A stretch of DNA of 64,000 nt, taken from Desulfobulbaceae bacterium UBA2273 (GTDB lineage Bacteria; Desulfobacterota; Desulfobulbia; Desulfobulbales; Desulfurivibrionaceae). Positions 7,514 through 16,211 of the stretch are shown here, in pieces (position 1 is the first letter of the stretch; the number at the start of each line of letters is the position of its first letter). A program made the position numbers and the translations under genes. The stretch is from positions 23,892 through 87,891 of the forward strand of contig DDWZ01000027.1 of the NCBI GenBank assembly GCA_002347095.1, given 5' to 3'. A model generated the notes under the pieces. It was not told where the DNA came from. It made no database searches and was given only the letters and a program-made list of their open reading frames with translations.

Positions 7514-10500
7514 ATGCACGCTCCCGTTTCCAATCCGTCTGCTCTGCGGACGATCGGTTCGGTTCTGGTAGTGGGCGGCGGGGTGGCCGGTGTCCAGGCC
7601 GCCCTTGATCTCACCGAACTCGGATTCAAGGTCTATCTTGTCGAGAAAAGCGGCGCCATCGGCGGCGTCATGGCCAGGCTGGACAAGACCTTTCCCACCA
7701 ACGACTGCTCGCTCTGCATCCTGGCCCCCAAGCTGGTGGAGGCGGGCCGCGACCCCAACATCGCAATCCTGACCAAGTCTGAATTGATCGCCCTTACCGG
7801 CGAGCCGGGCAGCTTCACGGCAAAAATCCGGAAACAACCCCGCTACATCGACGAGGAGATCTGCACCGGTTGCGGTCAATGCACCATGTATTGCCTCAAG
7901 CAGATCGGCGATGATTACAACGAGAATCTGGCAATCACCAACGCGGCCCATATCGATTATGCCCAGGCCGTGCCCACCAGCTACCATATCGATGCCAAGG
8001 CCTGCCTCAAACTCAATTACGATACCTGCGGCCTCTGCGCCGTGGCCTGCCAGGCCGGGGCCATCCGCTTCGACCAGCAGGAAGAGATCGTGGATATTCC
8101 GGTGGGCGCGGTGGTCCTGGCGCCTGGCTTCGGCCGGGTGAGCGAGGAGGTGCTTGGCCGCTACGGCTGGGGCCGGTTTGCGGATGTGCTTTCCGCCTTT
8201 GAGCATGAGCGCTTGATGTGCGCCTCCGGCCCGACCGGCGGCGAGATCGTCCGGCCCTCCGACGAAAAACATCCCCGGAAGATCGCCTTTTTACAGTGCA
8301 TCGGCTCCCGCGATGAAAACTGCGGCAACAACTACTGTTCCTCGGTCTGCTGCATGTACGCGATCAAGCAGGCAACGCTGGCCCGCGAGCATGATCCGAA
8401 CTGCGAGATCACCCTTTTCTACATGGATATTCGCACCCACGGCAAGGGGTTTGACGCAGCCCGGGAGCGGGCCGTGGCCGAAGGCAACTTCCGGGTAATC
8501 TATGCCCGGCCGCCCAAGGTGGAGGATGTGTTCGACGGTGGGCTGCTGCTTACCTGGCATACGGAGGACGGCCAACATCAGTACGAGAAGTTCGATCTGG
8601 TCGTCCTTTCCCAGGGTCTGGAGGCGCCCGACGACGCGGAGCAGCTTGGTCGGGCGGCCGGCGTCGAGCTGAACCGCTATCTTTTTGCCCAAACCGGCAA
8701 CGATGCGCCCCTGGCCACCAGTCGGCCCGGCGTCTATGTGATCGGCGCCTTCCAGGGACCCAAGGACATCCCCGATTCGGTGACCCAGGCGGGCGGGGCC
8801 GCGGCCCTCTGTTCCGGGCAGCTCGCCGCAGGGCGCGGCACAGAGATGACCAGGGCCGAGTTTCCAGCGGAGCGCGATATCTCCGGCGAGGAGCCCCGGA
8901 TCGGCGTCTTTGTCTGCCATTGCGGGATCAATATCGCCGGGGTCGTGGATGTCCGGGCGGTGCGCGATTACGCCAGAGAGCTGCCAGGGGTGGTCTATGC
9001 CACCGACAACCTCTACTCCTGCTCCCAGGATACCCAACGACACCTGACGGAGATCATCAAAAAGCACAACCTGAACCGTATCGTGGTCTCCGCCTGCACC
9101 CCCAGGACCCATGAGCCGCTCTTCCAGGCCACCCTGCGGGAAGCGGGCCTGAACCGCGCCCTGTTCGAGATGGCCAATATCCGGGATCAATGTTCCTGGG
9201 TGCACATGCACGAACCGCAAAAGGCCACGGCCAAAGCCAAGGATCTGGTCCGCATGGCCGTGGCCAAGGCGGCCCATCTCGTGGCCTTGCCGGAGCAGCG
9301 GCTGCCGGTCACCCCGGCTGCGCTGGTCATCGGCGGCGGCCTGGCCGGATTGACCGCGGCCCTGGCCATTGCCGAGCAGGGATTTGCAACCACTCTGGTC
9401 GAGCAGGGGGGCACTCTGGGCGGCCGGGCGCTGTTGCTTACTGCGGATCGCTTTGGCGATGATCCCCGGAAAGCCATGCAAACCTTGATCAACAGGGTGA
9501 CGCGCCATCCGCGGATAACCGTGCGCACCAAGGCCACGGTGGCCAGCATCTCCGGCTATGTGGGCAACTTCACCACCACCATCGCCGGGGAGACAGGCAG
9601 CGAAGTGGTGCATCACGGCGTGGCGGTGATCGCCACCGGCGGCATGGCCTACGAGCCGCAACAGTACCTGTACCCCGATTCCGACCGGGTCATGACCCAA
9701 CTGGAACTGGAAAAACGTCTGGCTGCGGGCCACCCGCTTGGTGCCAAGATGAAACAGGTGGTCATAATCCAGTGCGTGGGCTCGCGGGGCGAGGATTTGG
9801 CCTACTGTAGCCGGGTTTGCTGCGGCCAGGCCCTGAAGAACGTCCTGCGCCTCAAGGCCCTTGCTCCCCATCTGGCCATCACCGTTTTGTATCGGGACAT
9901 GCGGGCCTATGGCTTTCTGGAAGACGATTATCGCAAGGCCCGGGAACTGGGGGTGATCTTCACCCGCTATGCTGCGGACAATCCGCCCCGGGTGCGGGCG
10001 GGGCGCGGCAAGGCAAGTCCGGTAAAGGTTACGGTTTTTGACCCGATTCTCGGGCAAGAGGTGGAGCGGGAAGCCGATCTGCTGGTCCTGTCGGTGGGCA
10101 TCGTACCGGAAGACCCGTCGCTTTTGGCAAGGATGCTCAAGGTGCCGGTCACCGCCGAGAAGTTTTATCTGGAGGCCCACGTCAAGCTGCGGCCGGTTGA
10201 TCTGGCGGTGGACGGGGTCTATGTCTGCGGCCTGGCCCATGGACCCAAGACCATGGACGAGACCATTGCCCAGGCCCAGGCGGCAGCGGGTCGGGCCTGT
10301 CAGCCCCTGGCCAAGGGTTCCATCTCGCCGGAACCCATTGTTTCCCATGTCGATCCGGATCTTTGCATCGGCTGCGGAGCCTGCGAATCCTTTTGTCCAT
10401 ACAAGGCCATCAAGATCGACAAAGAGGCGAAGCCCCGCAAGGCGCAAACTCTGACCGCTTCCTGTAAAGGGTGCGGGGTGTGCGCGGCCCGCTGTCCCAC

Positions 10501-10576
10501 CATGGCCATCGACATGGGCCGCTTCACCCTGGAAGGCATCCGGGCACAAATCGAGGCCTTTGGTAAAGGAGTTTAG
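7514..10576 (+). CDS. hdrA: Fused HdrA-type FAD/iron-sulfur oxidoreductase (tandem HdrA)
   Basis: A 1020-residue flavoprotein built from two HdrA-like halves. First Rossmann FAD site GGGVAGVQAA near residue 20; FPTNDCSLCIL, the HdrA Cys (Sec in some methanogens; here Cys65); inserted ferredoxin-type motif CTGCGQCTMYC; CHCGINIAGV in the middle. Second FAD site GGGLAGLTAA near residue 607; C-terminal two [4Fe-4S] sites (CIGCGACESFCP from Cys951, CKGCGVCAARCP). HdrA is the electron-bifurcating flavin subunit of heterodisulfide-reductase-type complexes. Followed by tRNA-Sec, an MvhD-like gene and an FDH fusion, so the enzyme probably links formate, a pyridine nucleotide or disulfide, and ferredoxin (inference). 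Start is an ATG preceded by AAGGAGGA. Confidence 0.9.
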   Translation: MHAPVSNPSALRTIGSVLVVGGGVAGVQAALDLTELGFKVYLVEKSGAIGGVMARLDKTFPTNDCSLCILAPKLVEAGRDPNIAILTKSELIALTGEPGSFTAKIRKQPRYIDEEICTGCGQCTMYCLKQIGDDYNENLAITNAAHIDYAQAVPTSYHIDAKACLKLNYDTCGLCAVACQAGAIRFDQQEEIVDIPVGAVVLAPGFGRVSEEVLGRYGWGRFADVLSAFEHERLMCASGPTGGEIVRPSDEKHPRKIAFLQCIGSRDENCGNNYCSSVCCMYAIKQATLAREHDPNCEITLFYMDIRTHGKGFDAARERAVAEGNFRVIYARPPKVEDVFDGGLLLTWHTEDGQHQYEKFDLVVLSQGLEAPDDAEQLGRAAGVELNRYLFAQTGNDAPLATSRPGVYVIGAFQGPKDIPDSVTQAGGAAALCSGQLAAGRGTEMTRAEFPAERDISGEEPRIGVFVCHCGINIAGVVDVRAVRDYARELPGVVYATDNLYSCSQDTQRHLTEIIKKHNLNRIVVSACTPRTHEPLFQATLREAGLNRALFEMANIRDQCSWVHMHEPQKATAKAKDLVRMAVAKAAHLVALPEQRLPVTPAALVIGGGLAGLTAALAIAEQGFATTLVEQGGTLGGRALLLTADRFGDDPRKAMQTLINRVTRHPRITVRTKATVASISGYVGNFTTTIAGETGSEVVHHGVAVIATGGMAYEPQQYLYPDSDRVMTQLELEKRLAAGHPLGAKMKQVVIIQCVGSRGEDLAYCSRVCCGQALKNVLRLKALAPHLAITVLYRDMRAYGFLEDDYRKARELGVIFTRYAADNPPRVRAGRGKASPVKVTVFDPILGQEVEREADLLVLSVGIVPEDPSLLARMLKVPVTAEKFYLEAHVKLRPVDLAVDGVYVCGLAHGPKTMDETIAQAQAAAGRACQPLAKGSISPEPIVSHVDPDLCIGCGACESFCPYKAIKIDKEAKPRKAQTLTASCKGCGVCAARCPTMAIDMGRFTLEGIRAQIEAFGKGV

Positions 10577-10611
10577 GAGCCGTTACGAAATACCCTGTAC
10601 TTTTTGCCTCA

Positions 10612-10713
10612 GAGACTGGAATCCCGTACTGGTGTGCGGCGCGGACTTCAAACCCGTGATGCCCTGTCGTCTTATAAACGAAGGGTTGTGGGTTCGATTC
10701 CCACTCCAGTCTC
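10612..10713 (+). tRNA. selC: tRNA-Sec (anticodon TCA)
   Basis: A ~102-nt cloverleaf with the features of a bacterial selenocysteine tRNA. Long acceptor stem (GAGACTGGA 10612-10620 with TCCAGTCTC 10705-10713), anticodon loop CTTCAAA with TCA at 10648-10650, a long variable arm (CCCT..TCGT with ACGA..AGGG), and a T arm GTGGG-TTCGATT-CCCAC. The exact first and last base and whether the terminal CA belongs to CCA are uncertain by 1-2 nt. It lies on the same strand between the hdrA-like and mvhD-like genes. No UGA-containing selenoprotein frame and no selA/selB/selD is visible in the window. Confidence 0.9.
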
Positions 10714-10781
10714 CATTGTCGGACCGCTAAAAAAATAAAAACACTTCTCTCATAAAGAAGCTTCCCGCATTGGAGTGCAAC

Positions 10782-11393
10782 ATGTCTCAAGCCTACAGCC
10801 CCAATATTCTCGGTTTTCTTTGCAACTGGTGCTGCTACACCGCCGCCGATTCGGCCGGGGTGGGCCGCTATCAGTATCCTCCCAACCTGCGGGTCATTCG
10901 GATCATGTGCACCGGCAGACTCGACCCCTCCTTTCCCCTGGAAGGGCTGGCCGCCGGAGCGGATGCGGTTTTTGTCGGCGGCTGCCATCCCGGCGAGTGC
11001 CACTATCAGGACGGCAACTACCACGCCCTGGTTTCCGCCGCCCTGGTACACGAAGCCCTGGCTCGGCTGGGAGTGAGCCGGGATCGTTTTCTCATCGAAT
11101 GGGCCTCGGCGGCCGAGGGGCCGAACTTCGTGAAAATCATCACCCGCTTTACCGAGCAGGCAGCCAAACTTGGGCCTTTGGGCAGCAGCGAAGGGCTTGA
11201 TCCCCTCGTCCTGCGGACACAGCTCAACCTGGTGGCTGAGGCGGCCAGGGGGCGCAAGCTCCGCACCGGCCTGCTCAATGCCTCCAAGGAGATGATGAAG
11301 GTCGGGGATTTCAAGCGCGAGACCATTGCCGACCTGGTGCATGACAAATGCGATAAAACCTTGACCGAGCTGATGGGAGAGTTTGCCCCATGA
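10782..11393 (+). CDS. mvhD: MvhD/FrhD-like hydrogenase delta subunit (Fe-S electron-transfer protein)
   Basis: 203 residues. The N-terminal half is the MvhD domain with its conserved cysteines: LCNWCCYTAADSAG, IMCTGR and VGGCHPGECHY. In methanogens MvhD carries a [2Fe-2S] cluster and hands electrons from hydrogenase or formate dehydrogenase to HdrA. Here it lies between hdrA and an FDH-like gene and its stop overlaps the FDH start by 4 nt (ATGA), so it most likely bridges those two proteins. The ATG at 10782 is preferred over a TTG 12 nt upstream because GGAG lies between them. Its coding sequence is separated from hdrA by tRNA-Sec. Confidence 0.88.
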   Translation: MSQAYSPNILGFLCNWCCYTAADSAGVGRYQYPPNLRVIRIMCTGRLDPSFPLEGLAAGADAVFVGGCHPGECHYQDGNYHALVSAALVHEALARLGVSRDRFLIEWASAAEGPNFVKIITRFTEQAAKLGPLGSSEGLDPLVLRTQLNLVAEAARGRKLRTGLLNASKEMMKVGDFKRETIADLVHDKCDKTLTELMGEFAP

Positions 11394-14300
11394 GTGATGT
11401 GCAGATAACGCTTACCATCAATGGGCGATCGGTCAGCGCCTTGGTGGGGACTACGATCATGGAGGCCGCGGCAACGGCTGGAGTGGAGATTCCCCATCTT
11501 TGCCATCTCCCCGGCCGCCCGGATGCAAATCGTCCCTGTCTTCTTTGCCTGGTGGAGGTGGACGGCAAGCAAGTCCGCGCCTGCCAAACCCTGGTTCGGG
11601 ACGGCATGGAGGTTGAAACCGAAAACCCGGCAATACTTGAACACCGCAAGGAGAGGCTGCAACAACTTGCCTCGGCCCATTACGGCGATTGCAAGGCGCC
11701 CTGTAATCTTACCTGCCCCGGCGGAATCAATGTGCAGGGCTATGTCAATCTCATCGGCCAAGGCCAGTACGAGGCGGCCCTGCGTCTGATCAAGGAAAAA
11801 AATCCCCTGCCCGGCATCGTCTGCCGGGTCTGTCCCCGTTTTTGCGAGACCCGTTGTCGGCGGGTGTTGCTCGACGAACCCATCGCCATCAACCATCTCA
11901 AGCGGTTTGTCGTCGAATATGGCCGGAAGAACGATTTGCCGGTTGAGCCGGTGCCGATGGCCACCGGCAAGAATGTGGCGGTGATCGGTGGCGGCCCGGC
12001 GGGATTGTCCGCCGCTTGTTTCTTGAGAAAACAGGGCCACAGCGTCACCGTCTTTGAGGCGGCGGCGGAACTGGGCGGCATGACCCGTTACGCTATCCCC
12101 TCCTTCAAGCTCCCCAAAAAGGAACTGGCCCTGGAGATTGAGACCATTCTGACCATGGGGGTGCATGTCCGCACCGGCAGAAAATGGGGCCGGGATTTTG
12201 GGCTCCGCGACTTACAGGATCAGGGGTTCAAGGCGATTTTCATCGCCATTGGCATGAATCGGCAAAAAGCACTCACCGTGCCGGGAGCAGAGCCGGTCTT
12301 GGACGGTCTTGTCTTTTTGCGTCAGGTGGCGACCGGGGGTATGCGGGATCTTACCGGGAAGGTTCTGATCATCGGGGGCAGTAAGGTGGCGGTGGAGGCG
12401 GCGCGATGCGCGGTCCGCCTTGGCGCGGCCGAGGTCACTGTGATCCATGACCGGTCCCGGACGGAAATGGCCGCCCATCAACGGGATATCGTCGAGGCGG
12501 AACAGGAAGGAGTGAAGTTTTTTCTGATGGCCGCCCCCCTTGCCATCCACAAGGGGGCGGATGGGCGCGTCGAGGTGGAGATGGCCAGAACCGTGCTTTC
12601 CGAGCCCGATGCCACAGGTTGCCGCAGGCCGGTGCCGGTTGCGGGCTCCTGTCTGACCTGGAGCGGGGAGACCGTGATCAACGCCCTGGGGCAGGAGGCG
12701 GATGGGAGTTTCCGCCGTTACGGGGAATTGGAAGCGCGGCTCGCCGTAACGCCCAGGCAGACGATCAAGTCCGAGCCCTCCACCATGCAGACCAATCTGC
12801 CCGGTATTTACGCAGGCGGCGAGGTGGCCAGTGGTCCGCGCTCGGTAATTCAGGCGGTGGATGCCGGGCGCAGGGCGGCGGAGGCGATCCACCGGCAGTT
12901 GAGCGGTGAGGATGCCCGGCTGAGCGATGGCCGTTTCAATTTCAGCCGGGGCAAAAAATTTGAAGAAATGGACATGCGCAACTTCAACGGCTTTCCGGTC
13001 CGCCTGAGCGAACAAATGCCGGTACGCTCCCCGGAGCGGCGGATCGGAGATTTTGCCGAGGTGGAACTAGGCTTTACCGAAGAGATGGCCGAGCGGGAAG
13101 CAAAGCGCTGTCTGGCCTGCGGTTGTTTGGGGCTGGCCAAATGCAGTCTGCGGCCGCTCTGCCGGGAGCACAAGGTAGTGAGTTCCAGCGCGCCGGAAAA
13201 GCGGCTCTATGCCCCGGACGACTCGCATCGTTTCATCGCCGTTGACGCGAACCGCTGCGTTGCTTGTTCCCGATGCGAGCGGGTCTGTGAGTTTGCGGCT
13301 ATTTCCGTTTCCTGCGAAGAGGAAAACGGGCAACTGCTCAACATCCAGCTTGCCATCGGGGACGATTGCGTCTCCTGCGGGGCCTGCGTCGATGCCTGCC
13401 CCACCGGGGCGTTGACCAAAAAGCAGCTTGGTCTGCCGCTTCTGCCCGGCGAAGCCGAGGAGGTGCGGAGCGTCTGCACTTACTGCGGCACCGGCTGTGA
13501 GATCGATCTCCAGGTCAAGCAAGGGGTGCTCCTTGAGGTCAAGGCCAGGCGCGACGCCCCGCCCAACCATGGCGATCTCTGCGTTAAAGGCCGTTTCGGC
13601 TTTGATTTCCACCGCCATCCCGAGCGGTTGACCCATCCCCTGGTCCGTGAGCGGTTGGACGAGCCGTTCCGTCGCGTCACCTGGGAGGAGGCCCTTGATT
13701 TCGCGGCACGCCGTTTTGCCCATATCCGGGATACCTTTGGCCCGGAGGCGCTCGGCGTCTTGTCTTCCTCCCGTTGCGAGAACGAGGTCAACTACCTGGC
13801 TCAGAAATTCTGCCGGTTGGCATTCAAGACCAACTCGGTGGACAACTGCGCCAGGGTCTGTCACGCCCCTTCGGTGAGCGGCCTGCGCATCGCCTTGGGT
13901 AGCGGGGCGGCCACCAACTCGCTGGCCGACATCGAGGGGGCGGAGGTTCTTCTGATCTGCGGCTCAAACACCAGCGAGGCCCATCCAGTGGTGGGCATAA
14001 AGGTACGGCGGGCGGTGCGCAATGGCGCAAAGCTCATCGTCATCGATCCCCGGCGCACCGAGATGGCGGCCATGGCCGATCTCTGGCTAAGGCTGGTGCC
14101 GGGAACCAACGTCCTGCTCCTGAACTCCCTGCTCCACGCTATTTTGGATGAGGGTCTAGAAAACCGAGAGTTCATCGTCAACCGGACCGAAAACCTGGAG
14201 GCGGTGCGGGCACAGGTGGCGGCCTACAGCCCCGAGACCATGGCGGCACGGACCGGGGTAGCCCCGGAGCTGGTGCGCGGAGCTGCCCGCCTGTACTGCG

Positions 14301-15487
14301 CCACGGAAAAGGGCATGATCCTCTATGGCCTGGGGGTCACCGAACACCGCCACGGCACCCAGGGCGTCATGGGGCTGGCCAATATCGCGCTCGTCTCCGG
14401 CAACGTGGGACGCCCCCATGCGGGCATCTGTCCCCTGCGAGGGCAGAACAATGTCCAGGGCTCCTGCGACATGGGCGCCTTGCCCTATGTGCTGCCAGGG
14501 TATCAGGACGTAGCGGATGTTACTGCCAGGGAACGGCTGAGCCAGGCTTGGGGCGCGGAGCTGCCCGCCAACCAAGGACTCACCGAGCCGGAGATGTACG
14601 AGGCCGCCAGGGATGGGCGTTTTAAGGGAATGTATTGCATCGGTTACGATCCGCTCCACACCCAGGCCGATGTCAACAACGTCAGGGGTGCCTATGCCGA
14701 GATGGAAATGGTGGTGGTGCAGGATATCTTTCTCACCCGGACGGCGGAAATGGCCCACGTGGTGCTGCCCGCCGCCTGTTTTTACGAAAAAGACGGCACC
14801 TTCACCAATGCCGAACGCCGCATCCGCCGAATCCGAAAAGCTGTTGAGCCGCCCGGCCAGGCCCTGCCGGACTGGCAGATCACCAGCCGCTTGGCCGGGG
14901 CCATGGGCTACCCCATGCGGTATGAAAATCCGGCCCGGATCATGGAGGAGATCGCCCGTTGCACGCCGATCCTGGGCGGGATTCGTTATGAACGGCTGGA
15001 AGGGGATGGACTGATCTGGCCCTGCCCCGATCCGGCCCACCCCGGCACCCCCATTCTCCACAGGGAAAGCTTCACCAGGGGCCGGGGAAAATTTTCGGCG
15101 CTGGGCAACGTGGAAACCCTGGAACAACCGGACGAAGGCTATCCGCTCATCCTGGTCACCGGCAGACGCCTCGCCCATTACAACAACGGCTCCATGACCA
15201 GGCGTTGCGCCGGGCTCCTTTGGCTTGAGCCGGAAGAAACGGTGGAGGTGCATCCGGACGACGCGGCCCGGCACGGGATCAGCGATGGCGTGCGGGTGAT
15301 GGTGGCTTCCCGCCGGGGCGCCATTGAGGTCGTGGCCAAGGTTACGGAGCGCAGCAGGCCGGGATCGGTGTTCATGGCCTTTCATCATGCCGACCCGCTG
15401 GTCAACCTGCTCACCAGCCCAGGTGTGGACGAAATCGCCAGCACCCCGGAGTACAAGGCCTGCGCCGTGCGGCTGACCCCGGCCTGA
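11390..15487 (+). CDS. Multidomain formate dehydrogenase-like fusion (2Fe2S + GltD-like FAD/NAD(P)H + ferredoxin + molybdopterin domain)
   Basis: 1365 residues. In order: [2Fe-2S] ferredoxin (Cys38, 50, 53, 65); GltD/NfnB-type Fe-S region (Cys101-156); FAD site GGGPAGLSAA near residue 200 and a nucleotide-binding motif IIGGSKVAVEAA near 325, as in glutamate synthase small subunit and NfnB; two [4Fe-4S] sites (CVACSRCERVC from 623, CVSCGACVDACP from 660); then a complete FdhA/NarB-type molybdopterin enzyme with the CTYCGTGC cluster (from 696), CVKGRFG, and the metal-ligand position in RVCHAPSVSGL, i.e. Cys824-His825 rather than selenocysteine. Expected to oxidise formate (or reduce CO2) and pass electrons through its own clusters to NAD(P) and via MvhD to HdrA (inference). 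Starts by ATGA overlap with mvhD. Substrate could be another small molecule. Confidence 0.85.
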   Translation: MSDVQITLTINGRSVSALVGTTIMEAAATAGVEIPHLCHLPGRPDANRPCLLCLVEVDGKQVRACQTLVRDGMEVETENPAILEHRKERLQQLASAHYGDCKAPCNLTCPGGINVQGYVNLIGQGQYEAALRLIKEKNPLPGIVCRVCPRFCETRCRRVLLDEPIAINHLKRFVVEYGRKNDLPVEPVPMATGKNVAVIGGGPAGLSAACFLRKQGHSVTVFEAAAELGGMTRYAIPSFKLPKKELALEIETILTMGVHVRTGRKWGRDFGLRDLQDQGFKAIFIAIGMNRQKALTVPGAEPVLDGLVFLRQVATGGMRDLTGKVLIIGGSKVAVEAARCAVRLGAAEVTVIHDRSRTEMAAHQRDIVEAEQEGVKFFLMAAPLAIHKGADGRVEVEMARTVLSEPDATGCRRPVPVAGSCLTWSGETVINALGQEADGSFRRYGELEARLAVTPRQTIKSEPSTMQTNLPGIYAGGEVASGPRSVIQAVDAGRRAAEAIHRQLSGEDARLSDGRFNFSRGKKFEEMDMRNFNGFPVRLSEQMPVRSPERRIGDFAEVELGFTEEMAEREAKRCLACGCLGLAKCSLRPLCREHKVVSSSAPEKRLYAPDDSHRFIAVDANRCVACSRCERVCEFAAISVSCEEENGQLLNIQLAIGDDCVSCGACVDACPTGALTKKQLGLPLLPGEAEEVRSVCTYCGTGCEIDLQVKQGVLLEVKARRDAPPNHGDLCVKGRFGFDFHRHPERLTHPLVRERLDEPFRRVTWEEALDFAARRFAHIRDTFGPEALGVLSSSRCENEVNYLAQKFCRLAFKTNSVDNCARVCHAPSVSGLRIALGSGAATNSLADIEGAEVLLICGSNTSEAHPVVGIKVRRAVRNGAKLIVIDPRRTEMAAMADLWLRLVPGTNVLLLNSLLHAILDEGLENREFIVNRTENLEAVRAQVAAYSPETMAARTGVAPELVRGAARLYCATEKGMILYGLGVTEHRHGTQGVMGLANIALVSGNVGRPHAGICPLRGQNNVQGSCDMGALPYVLPGYQDVADVTARERLSQAWGAELPANQGLTEPEMYEAARDGRFKGMYCIGYDPLHTQADVNNVRGAYAEMEMVVVQDIFLTRTAEMAHVVLPAACFYEKDGTFTNAERRIRRIRKAVEPPGQALPDWQITSRLAGAMGYPMRYENPARIMEEIARCTPILGGIRYERLEGDGLIWPCPDPAHPGTPILHRESFTRGRGKFSALGNVETLEQPDEGYPLILVTGRRLAHYNNGSMTRRCAGLLWLEPEETVEVHPDDAARHGISDGVRVMVASRRGAIEVVAKVTERSRPGSVFMAFHHADPLVNLLTSPGVDEIASTPEYKACAVRLTPA

Positions 15488-15624
15488 TCGGAGGCGGGAG
15501 GATGCCGAACCGCCATTCGGCGCGGAACAGATTGGCCCGGCCAAAAAACACGCACAACAGCCCGCTTCATCGTGAAACCGGCTGACATGAACCATCCCAG
15601 CACAACAACACAAGGAGAACTCCC

Positions 15625-15975
15625 ATGCTTGAAGTAACGGAATCAGCGATCAGTAATCTCAAGGACCATTTTGCAAAAAACAACATCGACTCGGCTATCC
15701 GGGTGGTCATGCAGAGCAGTTGCTCCGGTGTGGGCCTGGGCCTTGGCCTGGACGCAAAAAAGGACTCGGACCAGGTGTTTGAGGAAGGGGGATTCACCTT
15801 TCTCGTGGATGGCGGGATGTTCGCCACCACCGGGGCCATCAAGGTCGATTTCGTCAAATCCTCCTCGAGTTGTGGCTGCAGCGGTGGCGGCGGCTTCAGC
15901 GTCACCTCGGAAAAGAAACTGGGCGGTGGCGGCTGCGGCGGCGGTTCCTGCTCCACCGGCTCCTGCGGCTGCTGA
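15625..15975 (+). CDS. HesB/IscA-like protein with Cys-rich tail
   Basis: 116 residues. The front 85 residues follow the HesB-like fold (MLEVTESAISNLKDHF..., IRVVMQSSCSGVGLGLGLD, FLVDGGMF). In this anaerobe-specific subgroup the Cys in SSCSG is selenocysteine in some relatives; here it is an ordinary TGC. The C-terminus is a Gly/Cys-rich tail (CGCSGGGG, GGCGGGSCSTGSCGC) that could bind metal or an Fe-S cluster. The usual IscA C-x-C pattern is replaced by this tail. Good AAGGAGAA site. It heads the group with the Cys-rich peptide and perhaps the double-cubane reductase. Confidence 0.75.
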   Translation: MLEVTESAISNLKDHFAKNNIDSAIRVVMQSSCSGVGLGLGLDAKKDSDQVFEEGGFTFLVDGGMFATTGAIKVDFVKSSSSCGCSGGGGFSVTSEKKLGGGGCGGGSCSTGSCGC

Positions 15976-15990
15976 ACAGGGAGGTTTGTC

Positions 15991-16116
15991 ATGAAAAAAA
16001 ATCCGAACGAACCGCCAAGCTGTTCCTGTTCCTGCGGATGTCCTTCCGGCAAGTGGTTGCTGTATGTCATCGCGGCTGCGGTGGCCGGCTTTCTGGTTGT
16101 CAGGTTTCTGCTGTAG
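15991..16116 (+). CDS. 41-aa Cys-rich single-pass membrane peptide
   Basis: A short frame 15 nt after the HesB-like stop, with GGGAGG upstream. The first 20 residues hold CSCSCGC, followed by a Lys-Trp and a ~20-residue hydrophobic helix (WLLYVIAAAVAGFLVVRFLL) that ends the protein. The Cys cluster lies on the N-terminal side of the membrane helix. I do not recognise a family. The spacing, site and lack of internal anomalies support a real gene; it may anchor or receive metal or sulfur for the HesB-like protein (inference). Confidence 0.6.
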   Translation: MKKNPNEPPSCSCSCGCPSGKWLLYVIAAAVAGFLVVRFLL

Positions 16117-16134
16117 CCACAGCGGCCATACTCT

Positions 16135-16177
16135 GAAGCGCCATCCGCCGGGGGGAGACTCCGGCGAATGGCGCTTC
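16135..16177. other. Long hairpin between Cys-rich peptide and double-cubane reductase genes
   Basis: 17-bp stem with one wobble (16135-16151 with 16161-16177), GC-rich, no T tract after it. It ends 35 nt before the reductase start. It could act as a terminator on the upstream genes, an mRNA processing/stability element, or a leader structure. Confidence 0.6.
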
Positions 16178-16211
16178 CATGAACACAATAAAAACATTGA
16201 GGATCTATTCC

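Noticed and set aside
8291..10549. Long open frame on the minus strand (752 codons)
   Set aside because: Entirely antisense to the HdrA-like gene; a by-product of high GC and that gene's codon use.
13800..13900. Possible selenocysteine at the FDH active site
   Set aside because: Codon 824 reads TGT (Cys), and no in-frame TGA appears there.
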